A stretch of 64,000 nt of DNA from Lysobacter terrestris (GTDB taxonomy: Bacteria > Pseudomonadota > Gammaproteobacteria > Xanthomonadales > Xanthomonadaceae), in contig NZ_CP060820.1 of the NCBI RefSeq assembly GCF_014489475.1, forward strand, positions 1,876,001-1,940,000. Direction: 5' to 3'. The notes under the pieces were generated by a model. It saw only the letters and a list, made by a program, of their open reading frames with translations. It had not been told where the DNA came from and searched no databases. Of the stretch, positions 19,400-27,733 are shown one piece after another. Position 1 is the stretch's first letter; the number at the start of each line of letters is the position of its first letter. A program made the translations under genes and the position numbers.

Positions 19400-20122
19400 A
19401 TGAACGAAACCGTCGAACGCATCAAGCTCGAGCCGTCCTGGAAGACGCGCATCGGTGAGTACCTGCAGCGCGACGACATGCAGCAGCTGTCGGCGTTCCT
19501 GCGCGAACGCAAGGCACAGGGCGCGCGGGTGTTTCCGCCGGGGCCGCAGATCTTCGCCGCGCTGGAGGCGACGCCGTTCGACGACGTGAACGTGGTGATC
19601 CTCGGCCAGGATCCCTACCACGGCGTCGGCCAGGCGCACGGCCTGTGCTTCTCGGTGCAGCCCGGCATCGCCGTGCCGCCGTCGCTGGACAACATCTACA
19701 AGGAAATCCAGCGCGACCTCGGCATCGCGCGGCCCAACCACGGCTGCCTGACGCATTGGGCCGAACAGGGCGTGCTGCTGCTCAACGCAGTGCTGACCGT
19801 CGAGGAAGGCCGCGCCGGCGCGCACCAGGGCAAGGGTTGGGAGGGCTTCACCGACCACATCGTCGACCTGCTCAACCGCGAGCGCGAGCACCTGGTGTTC
19901 CTGCTCTGGGGCAGCTACGCCCAGGCCAAGGGCAAGGTGATCGATCCACGCCGGCACCTGGTGCTGAAGGCGCCGCATCCGTCGCCGCTGTCGGCGCATC
20001 GCGGCTTCATCGGCTGCGGGCATTTCTCCGCCACCAACCGCTACCTGGCGCAGCACGGCAGGCCGCCGATCGACTGGTCGTTGCCGGCGCAGGCGGCCGG
20101 GCGCGCCCAGCCCCTGGTGTAG
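19400..20122 (+). CDS. ung: Uracil-DNA glycosylase
   Basis: Family 1 UDG removes uracil from DNA at the start of base-excision repair. The 240 residues show the catalytic water-activating motif [18 protein letters not shown], the uracil-binding [10 protein letters not shown] and [11 protein letters not shown] segments, and the minor-groove loop [11 protein letters not shown] with the catalytic His. The ATG at 19400 is chosen over an in-frame start at 19361 because the latter reads into the repeat and the family N-terminus begins at 19400. Confidence 0.95.
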   Translation: MNETVERIKLEPSWKTRIGEYLQRDDMQQLSAFLRERKAQGARVFPPGPQIFAALEATPFDDVNVVILGQDPYHGVGQAHGLCFSVQPGIAVPPSLDNIYKEIQRDLGIARPNHGCLTHWAEQGVLLLNAVLTVEEGRAGAHQGKGWEGFTDHIVDLLNREREHLVFLLWGSYAQAKGKVIDPRRHLVLKAPHPSPLSAHRGFIGCGHFSATNRYLAQHGRPPIDWSLPAQAAGRAQPLV

Positions 20123-20153
20123 GATCGCGGCGCTTTCCACGACTAGGACCGTC

Positions 20154-20984
20154 ATGCGTCATCTGCGTGCAGCCCTCGCGGCCGCGGGTCTGTTCCTTGC
20201 GGCCACGACCGCGCAGGCGGCGACGCATTACGACCGCCTCTACGCCTTCGGCGACAGCTTTTCGGATACCGGCGCGGGTTTCGCCGGCAGCAACGGCCCG
20301 ACCGCCGTGGCGCAGCTCGCGCATCGTCTCGGGCTTTCCCTCGCCCATTCGCGCGAACCCGAAGCCAACTGCCGCAGCATCAACTTCGCCGTGGCCAGCG
20401 CGCGCACCGGCGACAACCCCGGGCGCAGGATCGGCGACTATTGGCTGGTGGTCGGGATGCAGAACCAGGTGGAGGACTTCGCCACGCGCGTGCAGCGCGG
20501 CGACATCGCCTTCGATCCCGAGACGACTCTGTTCTTCATCGAAGGCGGCCTCAACGATGCGGGCACGCCGGCCGCGGTGACGACCGCCAACCTGACCCGC
20601 CAGATCGAGCGCCTGCGCAGCGTCGGTGCGCGCCACGTCTCGGTCGCGCTGCTGCCGACGCGGATTCCCGCATTCCGCGAGGAGGCATTGCGGCTCAATC
20701 CCGCCTACCGCAGCCTGGTGCCGGTGTTGCGGCGCACCTTGGGCATCGACGTGCGCCTGAACCGGTTCGGCGCCTACCTCGACGACATCCAGGCCGACCC
20801 GTCGCGCTACGGCCTGGTCGATACCGAATCGCAGTGCGCCGGCAACCCGCTCGCCGGCGAGGACACCACGCCCTGTGCGGCGCCGGATACCTACTTCTAC
20901 TACCTGGCCGACCACCCCTCGGCCGCGGTGAGCCGCATCGTCGGCGACCGGCTGTACGCGGAGATCGTGGGCGCAGCGCGCTGA
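20154..20984 (+). CDS. Secreted SGNH/GDSL-family hydrolase
   Basis: The protein has 276 residues with a signal peptide ending in TTAQA (residue 22). The GDSL block I (YAFGDSFSDTGAGF) supplies the nucleophilic Ser, block III is GGLND (about residue 129) and block V is ADHPSAAVS (about residue 256) with the catalytic Asp and His. The likely role is an extracytoplasmic esterase or lipase. A cysteine pair near the end (SQCAGNPLAGEDTTPC) may form a disulfide. The gene is alone between ung and a bidirectional terminator. Confidence 0.87.
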   Translation: MRHLRAALAAAGLFLAATTAQAATHYDRLYAFGDSFSDTGAGFAGSNGPTAVAQLAHRLGLSLAHSREPEANCRSINFAVASARTGDNPGRRIGDYWLVVGMQNQVEDFATRVQRGDIAFDPETTLFFIEGGLNDAGTPAAVTTANLTRQIERLRSVGARHVSVALLPTRIPAFREEALRLNPAYRSLVPVLRRTLGIDVRLNRFGAYLDDIQADPSRYGLVDTESQCAGNPLAGEDTTPCAAPDTYFYYLADHPSAAVSRIVGDRLYAEIVGAAR

Positions 20985-21048
20985 TGCAAGCGGTGGATCC
21001 GTGGGTGCGTCGCCAGGCCGAGTCGATGCGAGTGCGAGTTAAACGGAA

Positions 21049-21077
21049 CAAAAAACGGGGCCACGTGGCCCCGTTTG
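21049..21077. terminator. Bidirectional terminator between the SGNH hydrolase and the DUF4097 gene
   Basis: A perfect stem built on ACGGGGCCAC and its inverse sits between convergent genes, flanked by A residues (21050-21055) on one side and TTTGTT on the other. It can act on both strands; the minus-strand T tract is the better one. Confidence 0.85.
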
Positions 21078-21101
21078 TTCGTCGATGAGCAAGCCGATGT
21101 T

Positions 21102-22022
21102 TCAGTCGAGCTGCAGCCGCGCATCGCCCGAGAACGATTCCAGGCGGACCTCGCCGTCGCCGTTGCCGTAGCGGTGTTCGAAGCTGGAGCCCGGGCCGTG
21201 CTTGGGCCGGCTGATCTGCGCGTTGGGCGCGGTCAGGTCGCCGCTGAAGCTTTCGCCGCGGACTTCCGCCGACAGGTTCGCCGGCAGGCGCAGGGTGAGG
21301 TTGCCGCTGACGCTCTCCACGCCGATGCGGCCGCCCGGCGCCAGCGCGGTGGCGATGCGCATGTCGCCGGAGACGGTGTTGCCGGTCAGCTTGTGCACGC
21401 TGCTCTGGTGGCCGGACATGTCGATGTCGCCGGACACGGTTTCGACGTGCACCTCGCCGCCGAGGCGGCCGCGCAGCTCGATGTCGCCGCTCACGCTTTC
21501 GGTGCTGACCTTGGCGCTGTTGAGGATCAGGCGCAGATCGCCGCTGACGCTGTCGATGGTCGCTTCGCGTGGCGCGCCGACGACGCTGACGTCGCCGCTG
21601 ACGCTGTCGATCGACAGGTCGCCCGCGGCGAGGCCGTTGACGTCGACGTCGGCCGACACCGCGTCGATCTCGAGGTCGGCCTGCAGCGGCACCATCAGGC
21701 GCAGCTGCGACGGTTCGCTCTTGTCGCTGCCGGAGAAGAAGCCCAGGCCGCCGGTCTTCGGGTACTTCACCTTCACCGACAGGTGCTGCGCGTCGCCGCT
21801 GATCTCCAGCTTCTCCACGCCCTGGCCGAGGCTGCCTTCGATCTTCACCTCGCGCCGGTCCCATGCGCGGACTTCGATGCGGCCCTTGAGGTTCTCTACG
21901 GTGACATGGCCGCGCGCGTCCAGCGGGCGGGTTTCGTTGATCGGCGTGGCGGCGAGCGCGGCGTTGAACAGCGAAGGCGCGGCGAGCGCAGCGGCGATCA
22001 TGAGGGCGGGGAGTCGGGACAT
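21102..22022 (-). CDS. DUF4097 family exported repeat protein
   Basis: The protein has 306 residues. The ATG at 22022 has GGAGA about six bases upstream; an in-frame start at 22046 would spoil the signal peptide, which ends near LFNAALAA. At least six copies of an SVSGD/SFSGD motif recur every 19-25 residues (about residues 130-300), typical of DUF4097 proteins, which are predicted to form a right-handed beta-helix-like adhesin fold. It is the third gene of an operon with an ECF sigma factor and its anti-sigma protein, 66 bases after the latter, so it may be a target or modulator of that envelope-stress unit. Confidence 0.85.
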   Translation of the reverse strand: MSRLPALMIAAALAAPSLFNAALAATPINETRPLDARGHVTVENLKGRIEVRAWDRREVKIEGSLGQGVEKLEISGDAQHLSVKVKYPKTGGLGFFSGSDKSEPSQLRLMVPLQADLEIDAVSADVDVNGLAAGDLSIDSVSGDVSVVGAPREATIDSVSGDLRLILNSAKVSTESVSGDIELRGRLGGEVHVETVSGDIDMSGHQSSVHKLTGNTVSGDMRIATALAPGGRIGVESVSGNLTLRLPANLSAEVRGESFSGDLTAPNAQISRPKHGPGSSFEHRYGNGDGEVRLESFSGDARLQLD

Positions 22023-22088
22023 GGTGGTTCTCCGGAACTGCAACAAGCGTGGAATCGACTGACTAACTGACTAATCGGTGCGGTGGGA

Positions 22089-22583
22089 TCAGGTGTAGGC
22101 AACGCGCTGGGCGAGCGCCAGGCGATGGGCGTAGGTGCGGCGCAGCTGTTCGAGCAGGCGGACCGAATCCGGATCGCTGGCCAGCGCGGCGCGGATCGTG
22201 GCGACGTCGCGGTCGAGCGCTTCGGCGGTCGGCTGCAGGCTCGCCGGGATCGGTGCCTGCACTTCCTGCAGCGCGGCCTGGTACTGGCGGCTGAGGCTGT
22301 CGGCCTCGCGCTGGACCAGGGTCGGCGCCGGCGGCGATGCGTACTGGCCCGTGCGCGCCAGCCAGCCCGCCGCGCCTACCGCCAATACGAGGCTGGCGGC
22401 CATGGCCAGGGTGGCGGGGCGCAGCCAGCGCCGCGCCGCGGGCGCCGACGCGCGCTGCGGCGCCAGCCGTCCGGCGATGCCGGGCCACAGGTCGTGCGCA
22501 GGCGTGGCGTCCTGGCGCAGGGCGCGCAGTTGCCAGCGCAGGGCATCGGGGAAGTCGTGCGGATCGTCGTGGTGGGTGTTCAT
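22089..22583 (-). CDS. Probable membrane anti-sigma factor
   Basis: The protein has 164 residues. A cytoplasmic N-terminal part of about 47 residues (WQLRALRQDATPAHDLWPGIAGRL) resembles the short sigma-binding domain of ECF anti-sigma factors, followed by one membrane segment (about residues 54-74) and a helical periplasmic tail (residues 85-160). Its ATG overlaps the stop of the sigma gene (ATGA), the classic arrangement of a sigma/anti-sigma pair. No zinc-binding HxxxCxxC motif is seen. The role is inferred from context and topology, not from strong sequence motifs. Confidence 0.75.
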   Translation of the reverse strand: MNTHHDDPHDFPDALRWQLRALRQDATPAHDLWPGIAGRLAPQRASAPAARRWLRPATLAMAASLVLAVGAAGWLARTGQYASPPAPTLVQREADSLSRQYQAALQEVQAPIPASLQPTAEALDRDVATIRAALASDPDSVRLLEQLRRTYAHRLALAQRVAYT

Positions 22584-23152
22584 GCGTGTGCCTCCAGCCG
22601 GGTCCGCAGCAGCTGCCGGGCCCGGTGCAATTGCGCTTTCGAGCTGCCGACGGCCATACCGAGTTCGGCGGCGATTTCCTCGTGTTGCCAGCCTTCCACG
22701 TCGTACAGGACCAGCACCGCGCGGGCGCGCGGCGGCAGGCTGGCGACGGCGCGTTCCAGGTCCATCGACAGGGCCGTGGCGTGGCCGGCGGAATCTGGGG
22801 TGCCCAGGATGTCGAAGGCGTCTTCGTCGCCGTCGTCCTGCGGCCGGCTCTTGCGGCTGCGCAGGTCCATCAGTGCGGTGTTCACCGCCAGCCGGTGCAG
22901 CCAGGTCGCGAAGGCCGACTCGAAGCGGAATGCCGGCAATGCCTGCCAGGCGCGGACGAAGGCGTCCTGGGTCAGGTCCTCGGCGCGGGAGCCGTGCCCG
23001 CCCACCAGGCGGGCGATGACGCCGTGGATCCGCCCGGCATGGCGGCGGTACAGGGATTCGAAGGCCGCCACCTCACCCCGCGCGGCGGCCCCGACCAGGG
23101 CGCGCTCGTCGTCGGTCCCGTCCTCGGGCTGGCTGTCGATCTGGATGGGCAT
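22580..23152 (-). CDS. ECF-type RNA polymerase sigma factor (RpoE-like)
   Basis: The product has 190 residues if translation starts at the ATG at 23152 (MPIQIDSQ); ATGs at 23167 and 23173 are also in frame, and none has a strong Shine-Dalgarno site. Region 2 (FESLYRRHAGRIHGVIARL ... DLTQDAFVRAWQALPAF ... FATWLHRLAVNTALMDLR) and region 4 (LPPRARAVLVLYDVEGWQHEEIAAELGMAVGSSKAQLHRAR) are complete. An acidic linker separates them. It is the first gene of the operon with the anti-sigma factor and the DUF4097 protein, and is divergent from rpoH. Confidence 0.92.
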   Translation of the reverse strand: MPIQIDSQPEDGTDDERALVGAAARGEVAAFESLYRRHAGRIHGVIARLVGGHGSRAEDLTQDAFVRAWQALPAFRFESAFATWLHRLAVNTALMDLRSRKSRPQDDGDEDAFDILGTPDSAGHATALSMDLERAVASLPPRARAVLVLYDVEGWQHEEIAAELGMAVGSSKAQLHRARQLLRTRLEAHA

Positions 23153-23442
23153 GACGGCGGTGAGCATAGCCATACAGATGCAGGCCCGGCTGCAGGCGTT
23201 TAAACAGGGGTGAACGAAGCTGAAGCCCTTCCGGCGAGGCCGGCGGTGGCCCAGACCGTCGGCCCCCGGAGTGGGCCAAGGCGCGAGCAGGGTGTGGCAG
23301 TGCCGCCGGGGATCCATTCAGGAATCACCGTGCTCCCCCGAGCATCCAGAATTTATGTAACTAACTGATTTTACTTGGCTTGATTCGAGCCTGATGGTGC
23401 CCGCCCGCCCCGCCAAACCTCGTTCCACGAGTGCAACGCATC

Positions 23443-23470
23443 GGAACCTTTTTGCCCTTTAGCAGTCCCA
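23443..23470 (+). promoter_or_regulatory. Possible ECF (sigma-E-like) promoter of rpoH
   Basis: GGAAC at 23443-23447 matches the -35 of sigma-E-type promoters, and TCCCA lies about where the TCTGA-like -10 would be (near 23466-23470). E. coli rpoH also has a sigma-E promoter. The -10 match is weak (three of five), so this is tentative. Confidence 0.35.
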
Positions 23471-23485
23471 TAACCCGACTGCTAA
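23459..23485. repeat. Perfect 9-bp inverted repeat upstream of rpoH
   Basis: TTAGCAGTC (23459-23467) and GACTGCTAA (23477-23485) are perfect inverted copies with a nine-base spacer, ending 10 bases before the rpoH ATG. It could be an operator for a dimeric regulator or an RNA hairpin covering the translation start. No Shine-Dalgarno site lies between it and the ATG. Confidence 0.6.
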
Positions 23486-23495
23486 GATCCCCGCC

Positions 23496-24386
<891 letters not shown>

Positions 24387-24415
24387 TTAGATACACAGCC
24401 CGATACGCTTGACCA

Positions 24416-24448
24416 CGAACGGCCCGGAATTCCGGGCCGTTCGTTTTT
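24416..24448 (+). terminator. Terminator of rpoH
   Basis: A perfect 28-base palindrome (24416-24443) built on CGAACGGCCCGGAA is followed by TTTTT (24444-24448), 30 bases after the rpoH stop. It is symmetric enough to form on both strands, but the T tract serves the plus strand. Confidence 0.9.
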
Positions 24449-24455
24449 GCAGCGA

Positions 24456-26342
24456 TCAGTGCGCCGGCGCCGCCTGCGGTTTCGGCATCGATGCCTGCAG
24501 GCGCTGTTCGTCCTGTTGCTGCAACTGCACGTTGGTCGCGACCTGCCGGGCCTGCTGGCTGCTTTCGGCAATCGATTGCGACATGGCCTGCTGGGTGCCG
24601 ATCGCATCGGTGCTGCGGTTGAGCGCCGGTTCGTCGCGCAGGGCATTGACCTGCACCGCGCGCGCCAGCGTGCCCTGCGCGTTCAATTCGACCCGGTCGA
24701 TGCGCTCCAGCCGCTCGCGCACCGCTTCGACGGTCAGCGCGCCCGCCAACTGTTCGCTGTGCGGCCCCGGCTTGATGCCGCGCTGCGCCTCGGCGGCGTG
24801 CACCTTGTCCAGCACCTGCAGATAGCGGCCATGCTGTGGATGCCCGGCATGCGTGAGCAGTTCCCGCTCGCCCTGCCGAAGCAGTTCCTGCGTCTTCGGT
24901 CCGGCGACGCCCAGGCCCTGCAGGCCGTGTTCGCGCTGGAACGCCTGCAACGCGTGCCGCGTGCGCTCGCCGAAGTCGCCATCCGCCAGCAGCGGCTTGC
25001 CTTCCGCGTCGCGATAGCCGAGCCGCCGCAGGGTTTCCTGCAGGCGCGTCACGTCCGCGCCCTTCTCGCCGAGCTGCAGGACGCCGTCGGCACCGGCACT
25101 GCGCGGTCTGGCCTGTGCGGTTTCCGCATGCGTCGGGGCGCCCTGGGTACGCGCCTGGCCCTGGATCAGCTCGCGCGCCTTTGCCAGCGGATCGGTGGCG
25201 TACAACCCGACGCCGCGACCCTGCTTGGCCTGCAGGTAGCGATCGAGCGGAATCATTTCCACGCCTTCGCCGCCCCGCGACTGGCTGATCATCAGCCGGC
25301 CATCGCTGGGGTCGCGCACCACCATGGTGATGTGGTCGATGCCTTTGTAGCGGCCGGCGGGTTCCCAGCTCTGCTTGCCGTTGTTCTCGCCGATGATCAT
25401 GCCTTCCTTGAGCATGTCCGGCGTCAGCGGAGCCTTGTGCAGGACTCCCGTCTTCTCGACGGTTTGTCGGATCATCTGGTCCGATGTCGTGGTTGCGAAG
25501 AGATCACGGTTGCCGAACACCGGCCGCCCACTCTCGCGATTGACCTCCATCATCGTGGCGTTCTGCAGTTCCTTGACCCAGCCCGCGCAGTCGATGCGGC
25601 CTCGTTCAAGATTTTTTGCACCAAGGCCGTACTTCACATCGTCGTACTTGATGCCAAGTTCGTATGCGGCATTCAAGGTGAGGCCCTCTCGTGGCGCCGG
25701 CCGTGCCTCATTGGTAGAGGGATGGCGCTGCTGGGCGGGCGCCGGGTCCGCGACAGCGACGGTCTTCCATGCCTGTTCCGGAGCAATGCCCCGGTCTACG
25801 AGCGCCCGGTAGTCGCTACGCATCTCATTCAGCGCGGCGGCCGATTGCGCGAGGGTGATGCTGGCGTGGTTCGCGCCGCCGTAATGGCTCTTTCCGTTCT
25901 TGTTCGGATCGCCAAAACTTGCCCACTCGCAGGCCAGTGCGTATTGGGCTTTCTCCAGCGTCACTCCCGGCTTTCCCACGATGTAATCGTGGATGGCGGG
26001 ACGCTTGGTCACTATCAGGTACTCGGAAAAAACCCGGTCCTGCAGCTGCGGGGTGAAGCGCTGGTCGCGATCGAGTCCCAGGCGTGCGACCGCAGCGTCC
26101 ATCGTCTGGGGGATGATCTGGTACTTCCCCACGGCGAAAAGGCGATCCGGATCGCGTCGTGCCGCGTGTTGCAGGTCCAGCACCTGTCCAAGGGTGAGTT
26201 GGGAAAAGTCGATGGAACGGTCGGGTGGGCGTATGCGCTGCGTGCCGTCCGAGTCCACATAGGTGCCACGGTTGTAGGCGTTGTATCCGGCTGCACCGGA
26301 TTCGCCCCGCCGGATAAGCTCGAGCAAAGGGTTTCCGCTCAT
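24456..26342 (-). CDS. Probable type IV-secreted antibacterial peptidoglycan hydrolase with XVIPCD domain
   Basis: The protein has 628 residues and no signal peptide; the ATG at 26342 has AGGAAG seven bases upstream. Four parts are visible. Residues 1-195 look like a phage-lysozyme-type muramidase (LIRRGESGAAGYNAYNRGT with candidate catalytic Glu14; FAVGKYQIIPQTM). Residues 220-395 look like an NlpC/P60 peptidase, with Cys252 in IDCAGWVKEL and His337 in IDHITMVV. Residues 420-490 are a PG_binding_1 domain (VTRLQETLRRLGY). Residues 497-628 match the XVIPCD secretion signal of Xanthomonadaceae type IV effectors: HPQHGRYLQVLDKVH, RLERIDRVELN and a Gln-rich tail. Such effectors are injected into rival bacteria by VirD4 recognition of XVIPCD. 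The upstream lipoproteins are candidate immunity proteins. Domain boundaries are read by eye. Confidence 0.85.
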   Translation of the reverse strand: MSGNPLLELIRRGESGAAGYNAYNRGTYVDSDGTQRIRPPDRSIDFSQLTLGQVLDLQHAARRDPDRLFAVGKYQIIPQTMDAAVARLGLDRDQRFTPQLQDRVFSEYLIVTKRPAIHDYIVGKPGVTLEKAQYALACEWASFGDPNKNGKSHYGGANHASITLAQSAAALNEMRSDYRALVDRGIAPEQAWKTVAVADPAPAQQRHPSTNEARPAPREGLTLNAAYELGIKYDDVKYGLGAKNLERGRIDCAGWVKELQNATMMEVNRESGRPVFGNRDLFATTTSDQMIRQTVEKTGVLHKAPLTPDMLKEGMIIGENNGKQSWEPAGRYKGIDHITMVVRDPSDGRLMISQSRGGEGVEMIPLDRYLQAKQGRGVGLYATDPLAKARELIQGQARTQGAPTHAETAQARPRSAGADGVLQLGEKGADVTRLQETLRRLGYRDAEGKPLLADGDFGERTRHALQAFQREHGLQGLGVAGPKTQELLRQGERELLTHAGHPQHGRYLQVLDKVHAAEAQRGIKPGPHSEQLAGALTVEAVRERLERIDRVELNAQGTLARAVQVNALRDEPALNRSTDAIGTQQAMSQSIAESSQQARQVATNVQLQQQDEQRLQASMPKPQAAPAH

Positions 26343-26551
26343 TGATAACTTCCTGTCTGGTCAAGATGGATGAATGGTTGCCTGAAGAAATTTCGTCCTG
26401 AATCTTCCTCAGCCATCGCAAGCACAACGTGCTTGCCATCGAGCCGGACACTTGCCAGATCCGACTCGTCCTGGCGCCTCATGCGCCATTGCCGCTGCTG
26501 CGGCAATTCCTGGTTGCCAGGCCGCGGATGCGGTCGCGACCCGGCAATCAC
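26339..26551 (-). other. Short open frame between toxin and lipoprotein, possible gene remnant
   Basis: A 70-codon frame fills exactly the gap between the second lipoprotein gene and the toxin, starting with GTG immediately after the lipoprotein stop and ending across the toxin start. The middle (ASVRLDGKHVVLAMAEEDSG) reads like natural protein, but there is no Shine-Dalgarno site. It may be a remnant of a deleted gene, or noncoding. Confidence 0.25.
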
Positions 26552-27073
26552 TTACTTTTCCGGGGTGACCTCCCAGCTCATGACCTGGAGTCCGGATTCC
26601 TCGCCAGCGACATTCCAGTCACTCAGTTCACCCACGCCGGTGACTTCCAGGCGCAGGCCTCCGGCTTCGTTGCGGAACACGGAAAGACTCCGGGCATCGC
26701 CGCTGTAGGCGCTGAGTTCCGGGATTTCGTCGCAAGCACGGCACGACGGGAGGTCAGGGTTGCCCTCGCAAAGCGCGACATGGTCGCTGCCAGCGACATT
26801 GACCTTGCATTGCGGGTCTACGACGGGCTGCCAGCCCAGGGCGAGCACTTCGTTGCGGAAGTCGGCGTACGCCATGCCCTTCCTGGCGACGCGATCGAGT
26901 GCGACGGTGGGGGATTCGTCCGTGTTCGCTTCCATGCGGTTTTCCTTGGCGGTCGAGGCCAGTTGCGGCTGCGCCGCTTGCGGAATGGATGACTCCGTTG
27001 AGCCGGATGAGGCGGGGCCACAAGCGGTCAGCAACAAGGCGAGGGAAAATGCCGATGCGATCGATTCACGCAT
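26552..27073 (-). CDS. Lipoprotein, candidate immunity protein for the XVIPCD toxin (X-Tfi-like)
   Basis: The protein has 173 residues. The ATG at 27073 has AGGA nine bases upstream. The signal sequence ends in the lipobox LLTAC with the lipidated Cys at residue 18, followed by a Ser/Gly/Gln-rich tether. The folded part carries YADFRNEVLALGWQPVVDPQC ... CEGNPDLPSCRAC, with paired cysteines suited to the periplasm. Xanthomonadaceae type IV effectors are typically encoded with small periplasmic lipoprotein inhibitors that protect the producer and its siblings. It lies 14 bases after another lipoprotein gene and upstream of the toxin on the same strand. Binding to the toxin is inferred from context. 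Confidence 0.75.
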   Translation of the reverse strand: MRESIASAFSLALLLTACGPASSGSTESSIPQAAQPQLASTAKENRMEANTDESPTVALDRVARKGMAYADFRNEVLALGWQPVVDPQCKVNVAGSDHVALCEGNPDLPSCRACDEIPELSAYSGDARSLSVFRNEAGGLRLEVTGVGELSDWNVAGEESGLQVMSWEVTPEK

Positions 27074-27087
27074 TGCTGTCGTTCCTT

Positions 27088-27636
27088 TCAATCCGCAGCG
27101 TTGAGGTAGGCAGACCAGCGCTGCAGCCATTCGTCGCGCTGGGTGCTCGTGATGATGGTCGGTGCGCAGGCGCGGACGTGCTCGAGGCCCTTCACCGGAG
27201 CGCATGCCCAGGCGTTACCAAGGTTCTGCGCGGAATCGAAGAGCACCGCGCTTACGATGCGATCACCCGCCAAGCCAAGCATCAGGTCGGGCCAGGGTGA
27301 TGGATCGCTCGTGTCCGCATCGGTCGCGTAGTGGCGACATACCTGCTCGAAGGGGAGCCCGTCGTCCTTGCCGCATTCGTCGCGGAAAAAGCGGGACAGG
27401 TACTGCGAGACCTCGCCCGGCTTGGCGTTCGGGTTGGCGGAAATGCGCGCGAGTTCCGTGGTCGCGGGGTCTCCGGCCGCGTCTGAGCCAGGTTGCGGCG
27501 GAGTCGCCGCGCTATCGGCCACGGGTGCCGCGGTGTCGGCAGGCGCTGGCGGGTTGTTGCTGGTTTCGGCAGGCGAAGGTGCACAGCCCGCCAGAACGAT
27601 GAATGCACAGCACATCCATGCGCGTCGGTATGACAT
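27088..27636 (-). CDS. Lipoprotein, second candidate immunity protein
   Basis: The protein has 182 residues. The ATG at 27636 is fixed by AGGAGG five to ten bases upstream (27641-27646); a longer in-frame start at 27684 would place the signal peptide internally. The signal peptide ends in the lipobox VLAGC, followed by a Pro/Ala/Asp-rich tether of about 55 residues. The C-terminal domain has four cysteines (DECGKDDGLPFEQVC and WACAPVKGLEHVRAC), again suggesting a periplasmic disulfide-bonded protein. I do not recognise a named family. It is first in a presumed three-gene unit with the other lipoprotein and the toxin; since the toxin has two catalytic domains, one inhibitor per domain is possible but unproven. 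Confidence 0.7.
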   Translation of the reverse strand: MSYRRAWMCCAFIVLAGCAPSPAETSNNPPAPADTAAPVADSAATPPQPGSDAAGDPATTELARISANPNAKPGEVSQYLSRFFRDECGKDDGLPFEQVCRHYATDADTSDPSPWPDLMLGLAGDRIVSAVLFDSAQNLGNAWACAPVKGLEHVRACAPTIITSTQRDEWLQRWSAYLNAAD

Positions 27637-27683
27637 CGGTCCTCCTTGACGATCGAGTTGTAGTGCCCCGTGGGGCCGATCCA

Positions 27684-27711
27684 TTTAGACACGAAAAACC
27701 GCACCGCACAA
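27684..27711 (-). promoter_or_regulatory. Weak candidate promoter for the lipoprotein-toxin unit
   Basis: On the minus strand TTGTGC (27711-27706) and TCTAAA (27689-27684) are spaced by 16 bases, about 48 bases upstream of the first lipoprotein start. Both elements are poor matches to the sigma-70 consensus, so this is only a pointer to the likely promoter region between ndh and the lipoprotein. Confidence 0.25.
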
Positions 27712-27733
27712 ATCGCGCAATGCGTTCTCACAG

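Larger units (their letters stand above)
23153..23495. other. Divergent regulatory region between the ECF sigma gene and rpoH
   Basis: These 343 bases separate two divergently transcribed sigma-factor genes. No gene is seen. The middle part (about 23340-23400) is clearly more AT-rich than its surroundings, as expected for promoters. Nearest rpoH are a GGAAC element at 23443 and a nine-base inverted repeat, both annotated separately. Confidence 0.5.
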
